Part shown: in pieces, positions 52,396 through 62,914 of the stretch
How the letters are laid out: each line of letters begins with the position of its first letter
Numbering within the stretch: position 1 is the first letter of the stretch
Assembly: GCF_009208555.1 (NCBI RefSeq)
Contig: NZ_WFLI01000024.1
Span: forward strand, 28,419 to 92,418
Reading direction: 5' to 3'
Source of the DNA: Janthinobacterium violaceinigrum
GTDB lineage: Bacteria; Pseudomonadota; Gammaproteobacteria; Burkholderiales; Burkholderiaceae_D
DNA length: 64,000 nucleotides
Translations under genes and position numbers: made by a program
The notes under the pieces: model-generated
Told to the model about the DNA's origin: nothing
Seen by the model: the letters and a program-made list of their open reading frames with translations, nothing else
Database searches by the model: none

Positions 52396-52758
52396 ATGGC
52401 GTATGTCGATGGATTTGTGGTGCCCGTACCGAAAGCCAAGCTCGATACCTATCTGGCCATGTCGCGCGCCTGCGGCGCCGTCTGGCGTGAATATGGCGCA
52501 CAGGAATTTCGCGAATGCGTGGGCGACGATGTCAAGCCGGGCAAGCTGACCTCGTTCCCGCAGGCGGTGGACTTGCAGGATGGCGAAGTGGTGGTGTTTT
52601 CCTGGATCGTGTTCGAATCGCGCGCCAGGCGCGATGAAATCAACGACAAGGTCATGAAAGACCCGCGCCTGGCCGAGATGATGGACCCGGCCAAGCTGCC
52701 GTTCGATGGCAAGCGGATGATCTACGGCGGCTATGAAATGCAGGTAGATATCAAATAA
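52396..52758 (+). CDS. DUF1428 (YbaA-like) protein
   Basis: 120 residues, ferredoxin-like dimeric alpha-beta protein. MAYVDGFVVPVPKAKLDTYLAMSR and FSWIVFESRARRDEINDKVMKDPR and PFDGKRMIYGGYE are typical of DUF1428. Function unknown. AAAGGAG stands 6 bases before the ATG. Its end overlaps the convergent pabB-pabC gene by eight bases. Confidence 0.9.
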   Translation: MAYVDGFVVPVPKAKLDTYLAMSRACGAVWREYGAQEFRECVGDDVKPGKLTSFPQAVDLQDGEVVVFSWIVFESRARRDEINDKVMKDPRLAEMMDPAKLPFDGKRMIYGGYEMQVDIK

Positions 52759-54589
52759 GCAGCTGTGCGGGCAGCGCCCCGCGCAGGGCATTGCACACGA
52801 CGATGGCCTCGGCTTGCGCCAGCATGGCGCGTGTGATGATGGTTTCCTGCGCGTCCCAGGCGGGATCGGCCAGCATGGCCGCGCGCTGCACGCCGGGCAG
52901 CAAGCCGCAGGACAGCGGGGGCGTGTGCCAGCGGCCATCGAGTTTCACGAACACATTGCTGCGCCCGCCCTCCGTCAGCTCGCCCCGTTCATTGAAGAAC
53001 AGCATGTCGAAAGCGCCTTGCGCTTCGGCTGCGCGCCAGGCTGCGTCATAGCGCGCGCGCACGCTGCTCTTGTGACGCAGGAACAGGTCGTCCGCCATGG
53101 TGGCGTCGGGCGCCAGCAGGACGTTGACCGTGTCCGGCAGGGCGGCGAGAGCGCCGCTTTGTACCGTGCACTGGCCATCCTGGCGCAGCGCCAGGCGCAG
53201 GCGGAATGGCGCATCGTCCGGCCGCTGCGCGCAGGCGGCCTGCAGCGCGGCGCGGGCGGCATTCTCGTCCCACGCAAAACCGAAGTAGGCGCAGGAAGCG
53301 GCCAGGCGCGCCAGATGGCGCTCCTGCTGGCGGCAGCCGCCCGTGCGGCTGGCGTGCAGGGTCTCGAACAGTTCGAAGTCGTTGGCCAGTCCCGTGAGGA
53401 AGCGGGCCTTGAGCTGGCACTCCGCAAATTCCTCCTGCGGGTCGCTGTCGAGCACGATGCCGGCGCCCACGCCCATCTCGCCGCGCCGGATGCCGCCAGG
53501 ACCTGCCGGCTGCAGGGCCAGGGTGCGGATGGGCACGGACATGCAGAAGTCGCCCACCGGGCGGGGAGTGCCGGCGTGTGGCGGATCGAACCAGCCGATG
53601 GCGCCCGTGTAGATGCCGCGCGGCGCCGGCTCCAGCTCGGCGATGATTTCCATGGTGCGGCGTTTCGGCGCGCCCGTGATCGAACCGCACGGATATAAGG
53701 CCTGGAAGATGTCGGCCAGGCTGGCGTCGTCGCGCAGGCGCGCCTGCACGGTCGACGTCATTTGCAGCACGCTGCTGTAGCGCGTCACCTCGAACAGGGC
53801 CGGCACCGTGACGGACCCCGTGGCGGCGATGCGGCCGATGTCGTTGCGCAGCAGGTCGACGATCATCAGGTTTTCCGCGCGGTTTTTCGGATCGCTGGCC
53901 AGGGCGCCGGCGCGGCGCGCGTTTTCCTGCGTCTGTTCGGCAGGGGCGGCCGGCGCCGTGCCTTTCATGGGACGCGCCGTCAGCTCGCCTTGCGCATGGC
54001 GCACGAACAGCTCGGGCGACAGCGACAGCAGGGCGCCGCCATCGGGCAGCATCACCAGCGCGCCGTACGGCACGGGCTGGCGCGCGCGCAGCCGCGCATA
54101 CAGGGCCAGGGGCGAGCCGAAGGCGTCGAAGCGCAAACGGTAGGTGTAATTTACCTGGTAGGTATCGCCGGCCACGATGTAGTCGTGGATGCGGTGCAGC
54201 GCGCGCGTGAATTCGGCCTGATCCACGTTCGCGCGGATGTTGGCCACGCCAGACGGCGCTGCCGTCGCCGGCGCACGTTGGTCCAGCCACTGCAGCACCT
54301 CATCCTGCGACAGCGGCGTGCAGTGTTCAAAGACGAGCACTTGCGCCAGCGGCGGTGCGTCGATGCCGGCCGCGCGCGGCGGCATGGCCAGCAAGTGCGC
54401 GCCCAGTTCGTAGCTGCACACGCTGACGGCGTGCTGGCCGCGTTGCAAGGCCTCTTGCAGCCCTGCGAGCAGGGCTGGCCACCCGCTGCCCTCGGTGCAT
54501 TGCAAGACCGCCGCCAGGCCCGTGTACAGGCGCGAACCGGCGCCGGGCGTGCTGGCGTCGTCGAGCAGGGCGAAGCAGTCGGCAGGCAT
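52751..54589 (-). CDS. pabB: Fused aminodeoxychorismate synthase component I and aminodeoxychorismate lyase (PabB-PabC)
   Basis: 612 residues carrying two enzymes of p-aminobenzoate/folate synthesis. The first about 390 are the chorismate-binding domain: TYQVNYTYRLRF, LMIVDLLRNDIGRIAATGSV, YPCGSITGAPKRRTMEIIAELE and GEMGVGAGIVLDSDPQEEF. The remainder is a PLP fold-type IV lyase: FETLHASRTGGCRQQERHLARL, the PLP lysine in LRHKSSVRARYDAAW, and NERGELTEGGRSNVFV. The glutamine amidotransferase PabA is not here. No obvious partner genes; slmA lies 8 bases upstream. Confidence 0.9.
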   Translation of the reverse strand: MPADCFALLDDASTPGAGSRLYTGLAAVLQCTEGSGWPALLAGLQEALQRGQHAVSVCSYELGAHLLAMPPRAAGIDAPPLAQVLVFEHCTPLSQDEVLQWLDQRAPATAAPSGVANIRANVDQAEFTRALHRIHDYIVAGDTYQVNYTYRLRFDAFGSPLALYARLRARQPVPYGALVMLPDGGALLSLSPELFVRHAQGELTARPMKGTAPAAPAEQTQENARRAGALASDPKNRAENLMIVDLLRNDIGRIAATGSVTVPALFEVTRYSSVLQMTSTVQARLRDDASLADIFQALYPCGSITGAPKRRTMEIIAELEPAPRGIYTGAIGWFDPPHAGTPRPVGDFCMSVPIRTLALQPAGPGGIRRGEMGVGAGIVLDSDPQEEFAECQLKARFLTGLANDFELFETLHASRTGGCRQQERHLARLAASCAYFGFAWDENAARAALQAACAQRPDDAPFRLRLALRQDGQCTVQSGALAALPDTVNVLLAPDATMADDLFLRHKSSVRARYDAAWRAAEAQGAFDMLFFNERGELTEGGRSNVFVKLDGRWHTPPLSCGLLPGVQRAAMLADPAWDAQETIITRAMLAQAEAIVVCNALRGALPAQLLI

Positions 54590-54597
54590 GGGGACTG

Positions 54598-55173
54598 CTA
54601 TCCCAGCAGCATGGCGATTTGCAGCGCCGCTTCCTGGGATGGATTGATCTTGAAGCCGCTCTTGGCGTAGCGGTGCCAGCGTCCGATGACGTAGCCGACG
54701 ATCAGGGTGGCGCGCGCCGCCACTTCGCTTTCCTTGCCATGGCCTTCGGCGGCGGCCACGCGCAGGGACTGCTTGAGCGCCAGTTCCACGCGGTCGTAGA
54801 ACTGGTTCATGCGCACTTGCAGGCGCTCGTCCTCATTGACCAGGGCGTCGCCGATCAGCACGCGCGTCATGCCCGGATTGCTGATGGCGAAATTGAGCAG
54901 CATGCCGACGATGTCGCGCGTCTGCGTCATGCCGTCGCTGTGCTTTTCCGCGATCTGGTTGATCAGGCCGAAAACGCTCGACTCGATGAATTCGATCAGC
55001 CCTTCGAACATTTGCGCCTTGCTGGCGAAATGGCGGTACAGGGCCGCTTCCGAGACGGCCAGTCTGGCCGCCAGTGCGGCCGTGGTGATCTTTTCGCCTT
55101 TCGGCTGCTCCAGCATTGCGGCGAGGGCCTGAAGAATTTGTAGCCTGCGTTGGCCCGGCGGTGTGCTTGCCAT
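54598..55173 (-). CDS. slmA: Nucleoid occlusion factor SlmA (TetR fold)
   Basis: DNA-binding inhibitor of FtsZ assembly over the nucleoid, 191 residues. The TetR helix-turn-helix reads KITTAALAARLAVSEAALYRHFASKAQMFEGLIEFIESSVF, which matches E. coli SlmA closely, followed by the helical FtsZ-interacting part. In many Betaproteobacteria the order is argB, HAD nucleotidase, slmA; this holds here with two genes inserted. No typical SlmA site was recognised in the window. Confidence 0.88.
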   Translation of the reverse strand: MASTPPGQRRLQILQALAAMLEQPKGEKITTAALAARLAVSEAALYRHFASKAQMFEGLIEFIESSVFGLINQIAEKHSDGMTQTRDIVGMLLNFAISNPGMTRVLIGDALVNEDERLQVRMNQFYDRVELALKQSLRVAAAEGHGKESEVAARATLIVGYVIGRWHRYAKSGFKINPSQEAALQIAMLLG

Positions 55174-55222
55174 ATTTTCTCTTGTCGTTAAAAAAAATGC
55201 TGCCTTGATGGGGGAGGTCCGT

Positions 55223-55264
55223 CACCGCCGCTAGCGGTGCGGCTTCCGGCGTCAACCGGAAGCC
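55223..55264 (-). repeat. Two adjacent stem-loops between HAD nucleotidase gene and slmA
   Basis: GGCTTCCGG/CCGGAAGCC around a 6-base loop (55241-55264), and CACCGC/GCGGTG around CGCTA (55223-55239). No T-run directly follows. They resemble a small extragenic palindrome pair and may separate expression of the two genes. Confidence 0.6.
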
Positions 55265-55276
55265 CAGGAATCCCCT

Positions 55277-56011
55277 TCAACGCAGTCGGTGAAGGCGGCG
55301 TGCCAAATGCCGGACAGATTTTACTTTGACATCGACGTAAGCGGGGCGATTTAACGCCTTGGGCAGCTTGGCCACGCCGATCGGATCGGCCATTTTCAGG
55401 TATTGCGTGACCCAGGCCGTGCGCAGGCCCAGCTTTTTTGCCCCCTTCAGGTTGGCCAGGGTGTCTTCCACGAGGATGCAGCGGCCCGGGCGGAGCTGGT
55501 GCTTGCGCATCAGTTTGCGCAGCATCAGGGTCGATGGCTTGGGCCGCAGCTGGCGGTGCACGTGCATCGCCTCGATGGCGATATGCTGCGCAAAGTGCTG
55601 GCGCAGGCCCAGGTGGCGCATGACGTCGCTCGAATAGCGCAGCGGCGCATTGGTGAGTAAAATTTTACGGCCAGGCAGGCGTTTGAGTAAAGCCCCCAGT
55701 CCCTTCTCGGCGCGTATCATGGCGCGCAAATCGTCGAACGCATGTGTCTCGTGGAGGAAGTGCGCGGCTTGCACCTGGTGGTGCTTGACCATGCCCAGCA
55801 AGGTGGCGCCATAGCGGCGCCAGTAGGCCGCGCGCGCCGCATTGACGACGGCGTCGTCGGCCGGCGTCACGCCGTCGCCCAGTACGCGGGCAATATAGGT
55901 GTTCATATTGGCCGTGATGGTGGGAAAGATGGCGTGCGAGGCATTGTGCAGCGTGTTGTCGAGGTCAAACAGCCAGACCGGCGACGAGCGGTTAAGATGG
56001 GACACAGGCAC
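55277..56011 (-). CDS. HAD-family pyrimidine 5'-nucleotidase
   Basis: 244 residues. The nucleophile motif WLFDLDNTLHNASHAIFP is at residues 13-30, motif II LLTNAPLRYS, motif III/IV in KPSTLMLRKLM and CILVEDTLANLKGAKKLGLRTAWVTQY. This pattern is that of the SDT1/PpnN-like pyrimidine nucleotidases found beside slmA and argB. It likely dephosphorylates UMP/CMP or damaged nucleotides; the preference is not visible. Confidence 0.88.
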   Translation of the reverse strand: MPVSHLNRSSPVWLFDLDNTLHNASHAIFPTITANMNTYIARVLGDGVTPADDAVVNAARAAYWRRYGATLLGMVKHHQVQAAHFLHETHAFDDLRAMIRAEKGLGALLKRLPGRKILLTNAPLRYSSDVMRHLGLRQHFAQHIAIEAMHVHRQLRPKPSTLMLRKLMRKHQLRPGRCILVEDTLANLKGAKKLGLRTAWVTQYLKMADPIGVAKLPKALNRPAYVDVKVKSVRHLARRLHRLR

Positions 56012-56035
56012 AGGAGTCTTTGCTAGCGAGAGAAG

Positions 56036-56971
56036 ATGAAAAATTCAACAATCAGGAAAACCATGCGACGCCAGATTATAGTGATGTTTTGCGGATTATT
56101 CTTGCTGCCGTTGCAGGCGGCCTTGGCCGACGCGGCACCCGTGGCGCAAAACCGGGGTGCCCTGTTCAAGGTGCAGGACGGGGGCCACACCCTGTATCTG
56201 TTCGGCACCATCCATGTCGGCGCGCCCGATTTTTATCCACTCGAGCCGACGGTGACGCAGGCGTTGCAGCAGGCCGGGGCGCTGGCGCTGGAGATCGATC
56301 CCGGCGCCGATCCGCGCGCCGCCATGGGCGCCGTGCTCAAATACGGCATGGAAGCGCCAGGCAGCAAGGCGCCGCCTGACTGCCGCCAGACCCTGGCGCC
56401 GCGCCTGGCGCCGTTGTTGCAAAAATACGGCATTCCGGCCGAATCGGTGGCGCCGATGAAGCCGTGGATGCTGGCCAGCATGCTGGCCATCGGCGAATTT
56501 TCCACCCTGGGCTACCGCTCGGAACTGGCGGTGGACAATTATCTGTCGCAGCAGGCCAAGGCGCGCAAGATCCCCGTGGTGGAACTCGAATCGATGGAAG
56601 GCCAGATGGCGCTGTTCGGCGCCATGTCGCCGGCCGACCAGTGCCGCTTCCTGGAAGACGGCGTGGTGTCGATCGAGGACCAGGAGCAAAGCCAGGAAGC
56701 GCGCGAGATCGCCGACGCCTGGCGCACGGCCGATGCGGCCGCCTTCGACAAACTGGCCGCCAAAGCGGCGCAAGACCCGTCGTTCGCCGCCCAGTTCGTG
56801 CAGAAAGTGCTGCTCGACGGCCGCAACCCCGCCCTGGCCGACGGCATCGCCAAACTGCTGGCACGCGAAAAGTCCAGCCTCGCCGCCATCGGCGTGCTGC
56901 ACCTGGTGGGCACGAAAAGCGTTCCGGATCTATTGCGTCAGAAGGGCTTGAAGGTCGAACGGGTGTATTGA
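56036..56971 (+). CDS. TraB/GumN-family protein with signal peptide
   Basis: 311 residues. The export signal ends LPLQAALADA. The family's two histidine motifs are present: YLFGTIHVGAPDFYPL near the start and IGVLHLVGTKSVPDLLRQKG at the end, along with ELESMEGQMALF. Members are membrane-proximal proteins thought to be metal-dependent proteases (TIKI-like). The gene lies in opposite orientation between the HAD gene and the tRNA/argB, interrupting the usual argB-HAD-slmA run. A terminator ends it at 57258. Confidence 0.85.
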   Translation: MKNSTIRKTMRRQIIVMFCGLFLLPLQAALADAAPVAQNRGALFKVQDGGHTLYLFGTIHVGAPDFYPLEPTVTQALQQAGALALEIDPGADPRAAMGAVLKYGMEAPGSKAPPDCRQTLAPRLAPLLQKYGIPAESVAPMKPWMLASMLAIGEFSTLGYRSELAVDNYLSQQAKARKIPVVELESMEGQMALFGAMSPADQCRFLEDGVVSIEDQEQSQEAREIADAWRTADAAAFDKLAAKAAQDPSFAAQFVQKVLLDGRNPALADGIAKLLAREKSSLAAIGVLHLVGTKSVPDLLRQKGLKVERVY

Positions 56972-56988
56972 GCTGCTGGCTTAGCCGC

Positions 56989-57106
56989 GCAAGCAACGGC
57001 GGCAGAGCAGATGGAAAAGTGTTCAGGGCAAGGCGGACTGACGAAGACAGTACGCAGGTACGGCGAGGAAGGACAACGCCGCCATGGACATTTTTTCAGC
57101 TGCGGG
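56989..57106. repeat. Imperfect intergenic palindrome C
   Basis: Arms AGCAGATGGAAAAGTGTTC and GGACATTTTTTCAGCTGC pair imperfectly around a core with TACGCAGGTACGGCGAGGA. The AGGTACG core and overall size resemble elements A and B. The T-rich right arm could also act as a terminator for the TraB gene. Confidence 0.5.
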
Positions 57107-57116
57107 GAGATATAGT

Positions 57117-57191
<75 letters not shown>

Positions 57192-57200
57192 AAATTAAAA

Positions 57201-57224
57201 GCGGCGCCAGGTGATCTGCGCCGC
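57201..57224 (-). terminator. Possible argB terminator just before tRNA-Thr
   Basis: On the minus strand, stem GCGGCGC/GCGCCGC with a 10-base loop is followed by TTTTAATTT. Only nine bases then remain to the tRNA 5' end, so it may instead be a processing signal in an argB-tRNA transcript. Confidence 0.5.
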
Positions 57225-57233
57225 CAAACTACT

Positions 57234-57258
57234 CGCCGTGATGCACGGCGATTTTTTT
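57234..57258 (+). terminator. Terminator (plus strand) facing argB
   Basis: Stem CGCCGTG/CACGGCG with an ATG loop, one A, then seven T which overlap the argB stop codon. It would stop plus-strand transcription from the TraB gene before it runs antisense into argB. Confidence 0.8.
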
Positions 57259-58180
57259 AGTGCGAACGGATCATAGTACCAAAAGCCTGCTCGGTCAACA
57301 CTTCCAGCAATAATGAGTGTTCGATGCGGCCGTCGATGATGTGCACCGTGTTCACGCCGGACTTGGCGGCGTCGAGCGCCGACGAGATCTTCGGCAGCAT
57401 GCCGCCCGAGATCGTGCCATCGGCGAACATCTCGTCGATTTCGCGCGCCGACAGGTCGGTCACCAGATTGCCCTGCTTGTCCTGGACGCCGGCGATATTG
57501 GTCATCATGATCAGCTTTTCCGCTTTCAGGATTTCCGCGATCTTGCCCGCCACCACGTCGGCGTTGATGTTGTAGGCCTGGCCGTCCTGGCCGAAACCGA
57601 TCGGCGAGATGATAGGAATGAAGGCATCGTCCTGCAGCGCCTTGACGACGGCCGGGTTGATCGCGTCGATCTCGCCGACGAAGCCGATGTCGAGGAATTC
57701 GCCCGGATGTTCGCGGTCCGGCATCTGCATCTTGCGCGCGCGGATCAAGCCGCCATCCTTGCCCGTCAGGCCGACGGCCTGGCCGCCGTAATGGTTGATC
57801 AGCATGACGATATCCTGCTGCACTTCGCCGCCCAGCACCCACTCCACCACTTCCATGGTTTCTTCGTCGGTGATGCGCATGCCTTGCACGAAGGTGCCTT
57901 GCTTGCCGATTTTTTTCAGCGCGTTGTCGATCTGCGGTCCGCCGCCGTGGACCACGACGGGGTTCATGCCGACCAGCTTGAGCAGGATGACGTCGCGCGC
58001 GAAGCCGTGCTTCAGGCGTTCGTCCGTCATGGCATTGCCGCCGTATTTGATGACGATGGTCTTGCCGTGGAAATTGCGGATGTAGGGGAGGGCCTCGGCC
58101 AGAATCTGCGCCTTGATTTGCGGCGACACCGCCGTCAAGTCGTCATTCATGTCCAGGTTCAAGTTAGCTAGTTGATTCAT
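57257..58180 (-). CDS. argB: Acetylglutamate kinase ArgB
   Basis: Second step of arginine synthesis, 307 residues. KTIVIKYGGNAMTDERLKHGFARDVILLKLVGMNPVVVHGGGPQI is the typical start (too long to be chance), with FVGEIDAINPAVV and MTNIAGVQDKQGNL and a GISGGMLPKI-type block (GTISGGMLPKISSALDA). A -10-like TATAAT on the minus strand lies at 58244-58239, about 60 bases before the ATG, without a clear -35. Confidence 0.96.
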   Translation of the reverse strand: MNQLANLNLDMNDDLTAVSPQIKAQILAEALPYIRNFHGKTIVIKYGGNAMTDERLKHGFARDVILLKLVGMNPVVVHGGGPQIDNALKKIGKQGTFVQGMRITDEETMEVVEWVLGGEVQQDIVMLINHYGGQAVGLTGKDGGLIRARKMQMPDREHPGEFLDIGFVGEIDAINPAVVKALQDDAFIPIISPIGFGQDGQAYNINADVVAGKIAEILKAEKLIMMTNIAGVQDKQGNLVTDLSAREIDEMFADGTISGGMLPKISSALDAAKSGVNTVHIIDGRIEHSLLLEVLTEQAFGTMIRSH

Positions 58181-58252
58181 GGCGAGTCCGGAAAATAGAT
58201 TGGTGAGATTTTACAGGGAAGACGAAAATCTTGGAGGCATTATAGGGCGATC

Positions 58253-58282
58253 TTGTTGTATTTTCCCTGATCATCCTATAGT
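58253..58282 (+). promoter_or_regulatory. Probable promoter of the CWC protein gene
   Basis: TTGTTG, 18-base spacer, TATAGT. It lies 100 bases before the small cysteine-rich protein gene on the plus strand. Confidence 0.4.
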
Positions 58283-58381
58283 CTGGTCCGATATGTCCGC
58301 CAGCCAGCCCTTTTACTGCCAGTTACATCTGCGTCGCGCGGGGACCTGGCGTGTCACACACTTGCCAATTCAAACACAGCC

Positions 58382-58585
58382 ATGAGCCAGTGCAGCCGCT
58401 GCGGCGCCACTTTCCAATGTGGCCAGACCGACCCCCAGGCCAGCGGACCATGCTGGTGCACGGCCCTGCCGCCCGCCATGCCCGTGCCGGGCAACAGCGC
58501 CATCGGCTGCTGGTGCCCTGCCTGCCTGCAAGCGCATATCGCCGCGCTGCCGCTGCCCGCAAAAGCCATAACGTCGGCCAATTAA
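58382..58585 (+). CDS. Cysteine-rich CWC-family small protein
   Basis: 67 residues with eight cysteines in the pattern CxxC (4,7), C13, CWC (24-26), CWC (42-44) and C47. The double CWC and CPAC motif are the mark of the Cysteine-rich CWC family, presumed zinc binding. Function unknown. It is independent of both neighbours, argB (divergent) and the histidine kinase 94 bases downstream. Confidence 0.85.
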   Translation: MSQCSRCGATFQCGQTDPQASGPCWCTALPPAMPVPGNSAIGCWCPACLQAHIAALPLPAKAITSAN

Positions 58586-58679
58586 GCGCTTCGGCATGCA
58601 ATTGCTTTGCAATAAACCTTGCATTCTGTAGGGGAATACGTTCAGACTTCGATTTTTAAGAATTTCTGATAGGAAAGTC

Positions 58680-61727
<3,048 letters not shown>

Positions 61728-61758
61728 CAAGGATAACTATGCAAAGCGAAGGACGGGC

Positions 61759-62910
61759 ATGAGAGCGCCGGCAAGCAAGCCAACCATCCTGGTGGTCGAT
61801 GACACGCCAGACAATATCGACCTGCTGCGCGCGGTGCTGGAAGACGATTACCGCACCAAGATCGCCGTCAATGGCGAGCGCGCGCTGAAGATCGCCGCCG
61901 GCAGCGACCAGCCCGACCTGATCCTGCTCGACATCATGATGCCGGGCATGAGCGGCTACGACGTGTGCCGCGCGCTGAAGGCTGATCCCGCCACGGCCGC
62001 CATTCCCGTGATTTTTGTCACCGCCATGAGCGAAGTGGCCGACGAGCAGCTGGGCCTGGCCCTGGGCGCCGTCGACTACATCACCAAGCCGATTTCGGCG
62101 CCCATCGTGCTGGCGCGCATCAAGACGCAACTGGCGATGAAGCAGATGCAGGATTTCCTGCGCGACCAGAACCAGTACCTGGAAACGGAGGTGGAACGCC
62201 GCGTGCAGGAAGTCAAGGCGCTGCAGGATGTCACCATCCACGCCATGGCTTCTCTGGCCGAGACGCGCGACAGCGAGACGGGCAACCATATCCGCCGCAC
62301 CTCGCACTACCTGAAGGCGCTGGCCGAGAAGGTGCGCGGCTTGCCGCGCTTCCGCGATTTTTTGACGGACAAGAATATCGAACTGCTGTTCAAGACGGCG
62401 CCGCTGCACGACATCGGCAAGGTGGGCATCCCCGACCATATCCTGCTCAAGCCGGGACGCTTCGAGCCGCACGAAATGGCTATCATGAAGACGCACACCA
62501 CCCTGGGGCGCGACGCCATCCTGGCGGCCGAACACGAGCTGGGCATCGAAGTCGATTTCCTCAAGTACGCGAAAGAGATCGCCTACAGCCACCATGAAAA
62601 ATGGGATGGCAGCGGCTACCCGCAAGGGCTCGCCGGCGAAGACATCCCGATTTCGGCACGCCTGATGGCGCTGGCCGACGTGTATGACGCGCTGATCAGC
62701 CGGCGCATCTACAAGCAGGGCATGGACCATGCGCAGGCCGTGCAGATCATCGTCGAAGGGCGCGGCTCGCACTTCGACGCCGAGATTGTCGACGCTTTCC
62801 TGGAAATCCAGGAGCAGTTCATCGCCATCTCCAACCGCTATGCCGACGGCGTGTGCGAGATCGCCGACAAGCAGCGGCAGGTGGCGCCGTTTGCCGACAA
62901 AATCAGCTGA
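61759..62910 (+). CDS. HD-GYP response regulator (cyclic-di-GMP phosphodiesterase)
   Basis: 383 residues: receiver domain (VDDTPDNIDLLR; phospho-Asp58 in ILLDIMMPGMSG; Lys in YITKPIS), coiled linker, then HD-GYP domain with His217-Asp218 in LHDIGKVGIPDHIL, HHEKWDGSGYPQGL (Gly286-Tyr287-Pro288) and ISARLMALADVYDAL. The metal ligands look complete, so an active phosphodiesterase is likely. Together with the EAL protein at 5 kb, this gives the window two c-di-GMP-degrading enzymes. It overlaps nothing; its stop is five bases from the convergent esterase. Confidence 0.94.
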   Translation: MRAPASKPTILVVDDTPDNIDLLRAVLEDDYRTKIAVNGERALKIAAGSDQPDLILLDIMMPGMSGYDVCRALKADPATAAIPVIFVTAMSEVADEQLGLALGAVDYITKPISAPIVLARIKTQLAMKQMQDFLRDQNQYLETEVERRVQEVKALQDVTIHAMASLAETRDSETGNHIRRTSHYLKALAEKVRGLPRFRDFLTDKNIELLFKTAPLHDIGKVGIPDHILLKPGRFEPHEMAIMKTHTTLGRDAILAAEHELGIEVDFLKYAKEIAYSHHEKWDGSGYPQGLAGEDIPISARLMALADVYDALISRRIYKQGMDHAQAVQIIVEGRGSHFDAEIVDAFLEIQEQFIAISNRYADGVCEIADKQRQVAPFADKIS

Positions 62911-62914
62911 CGGT

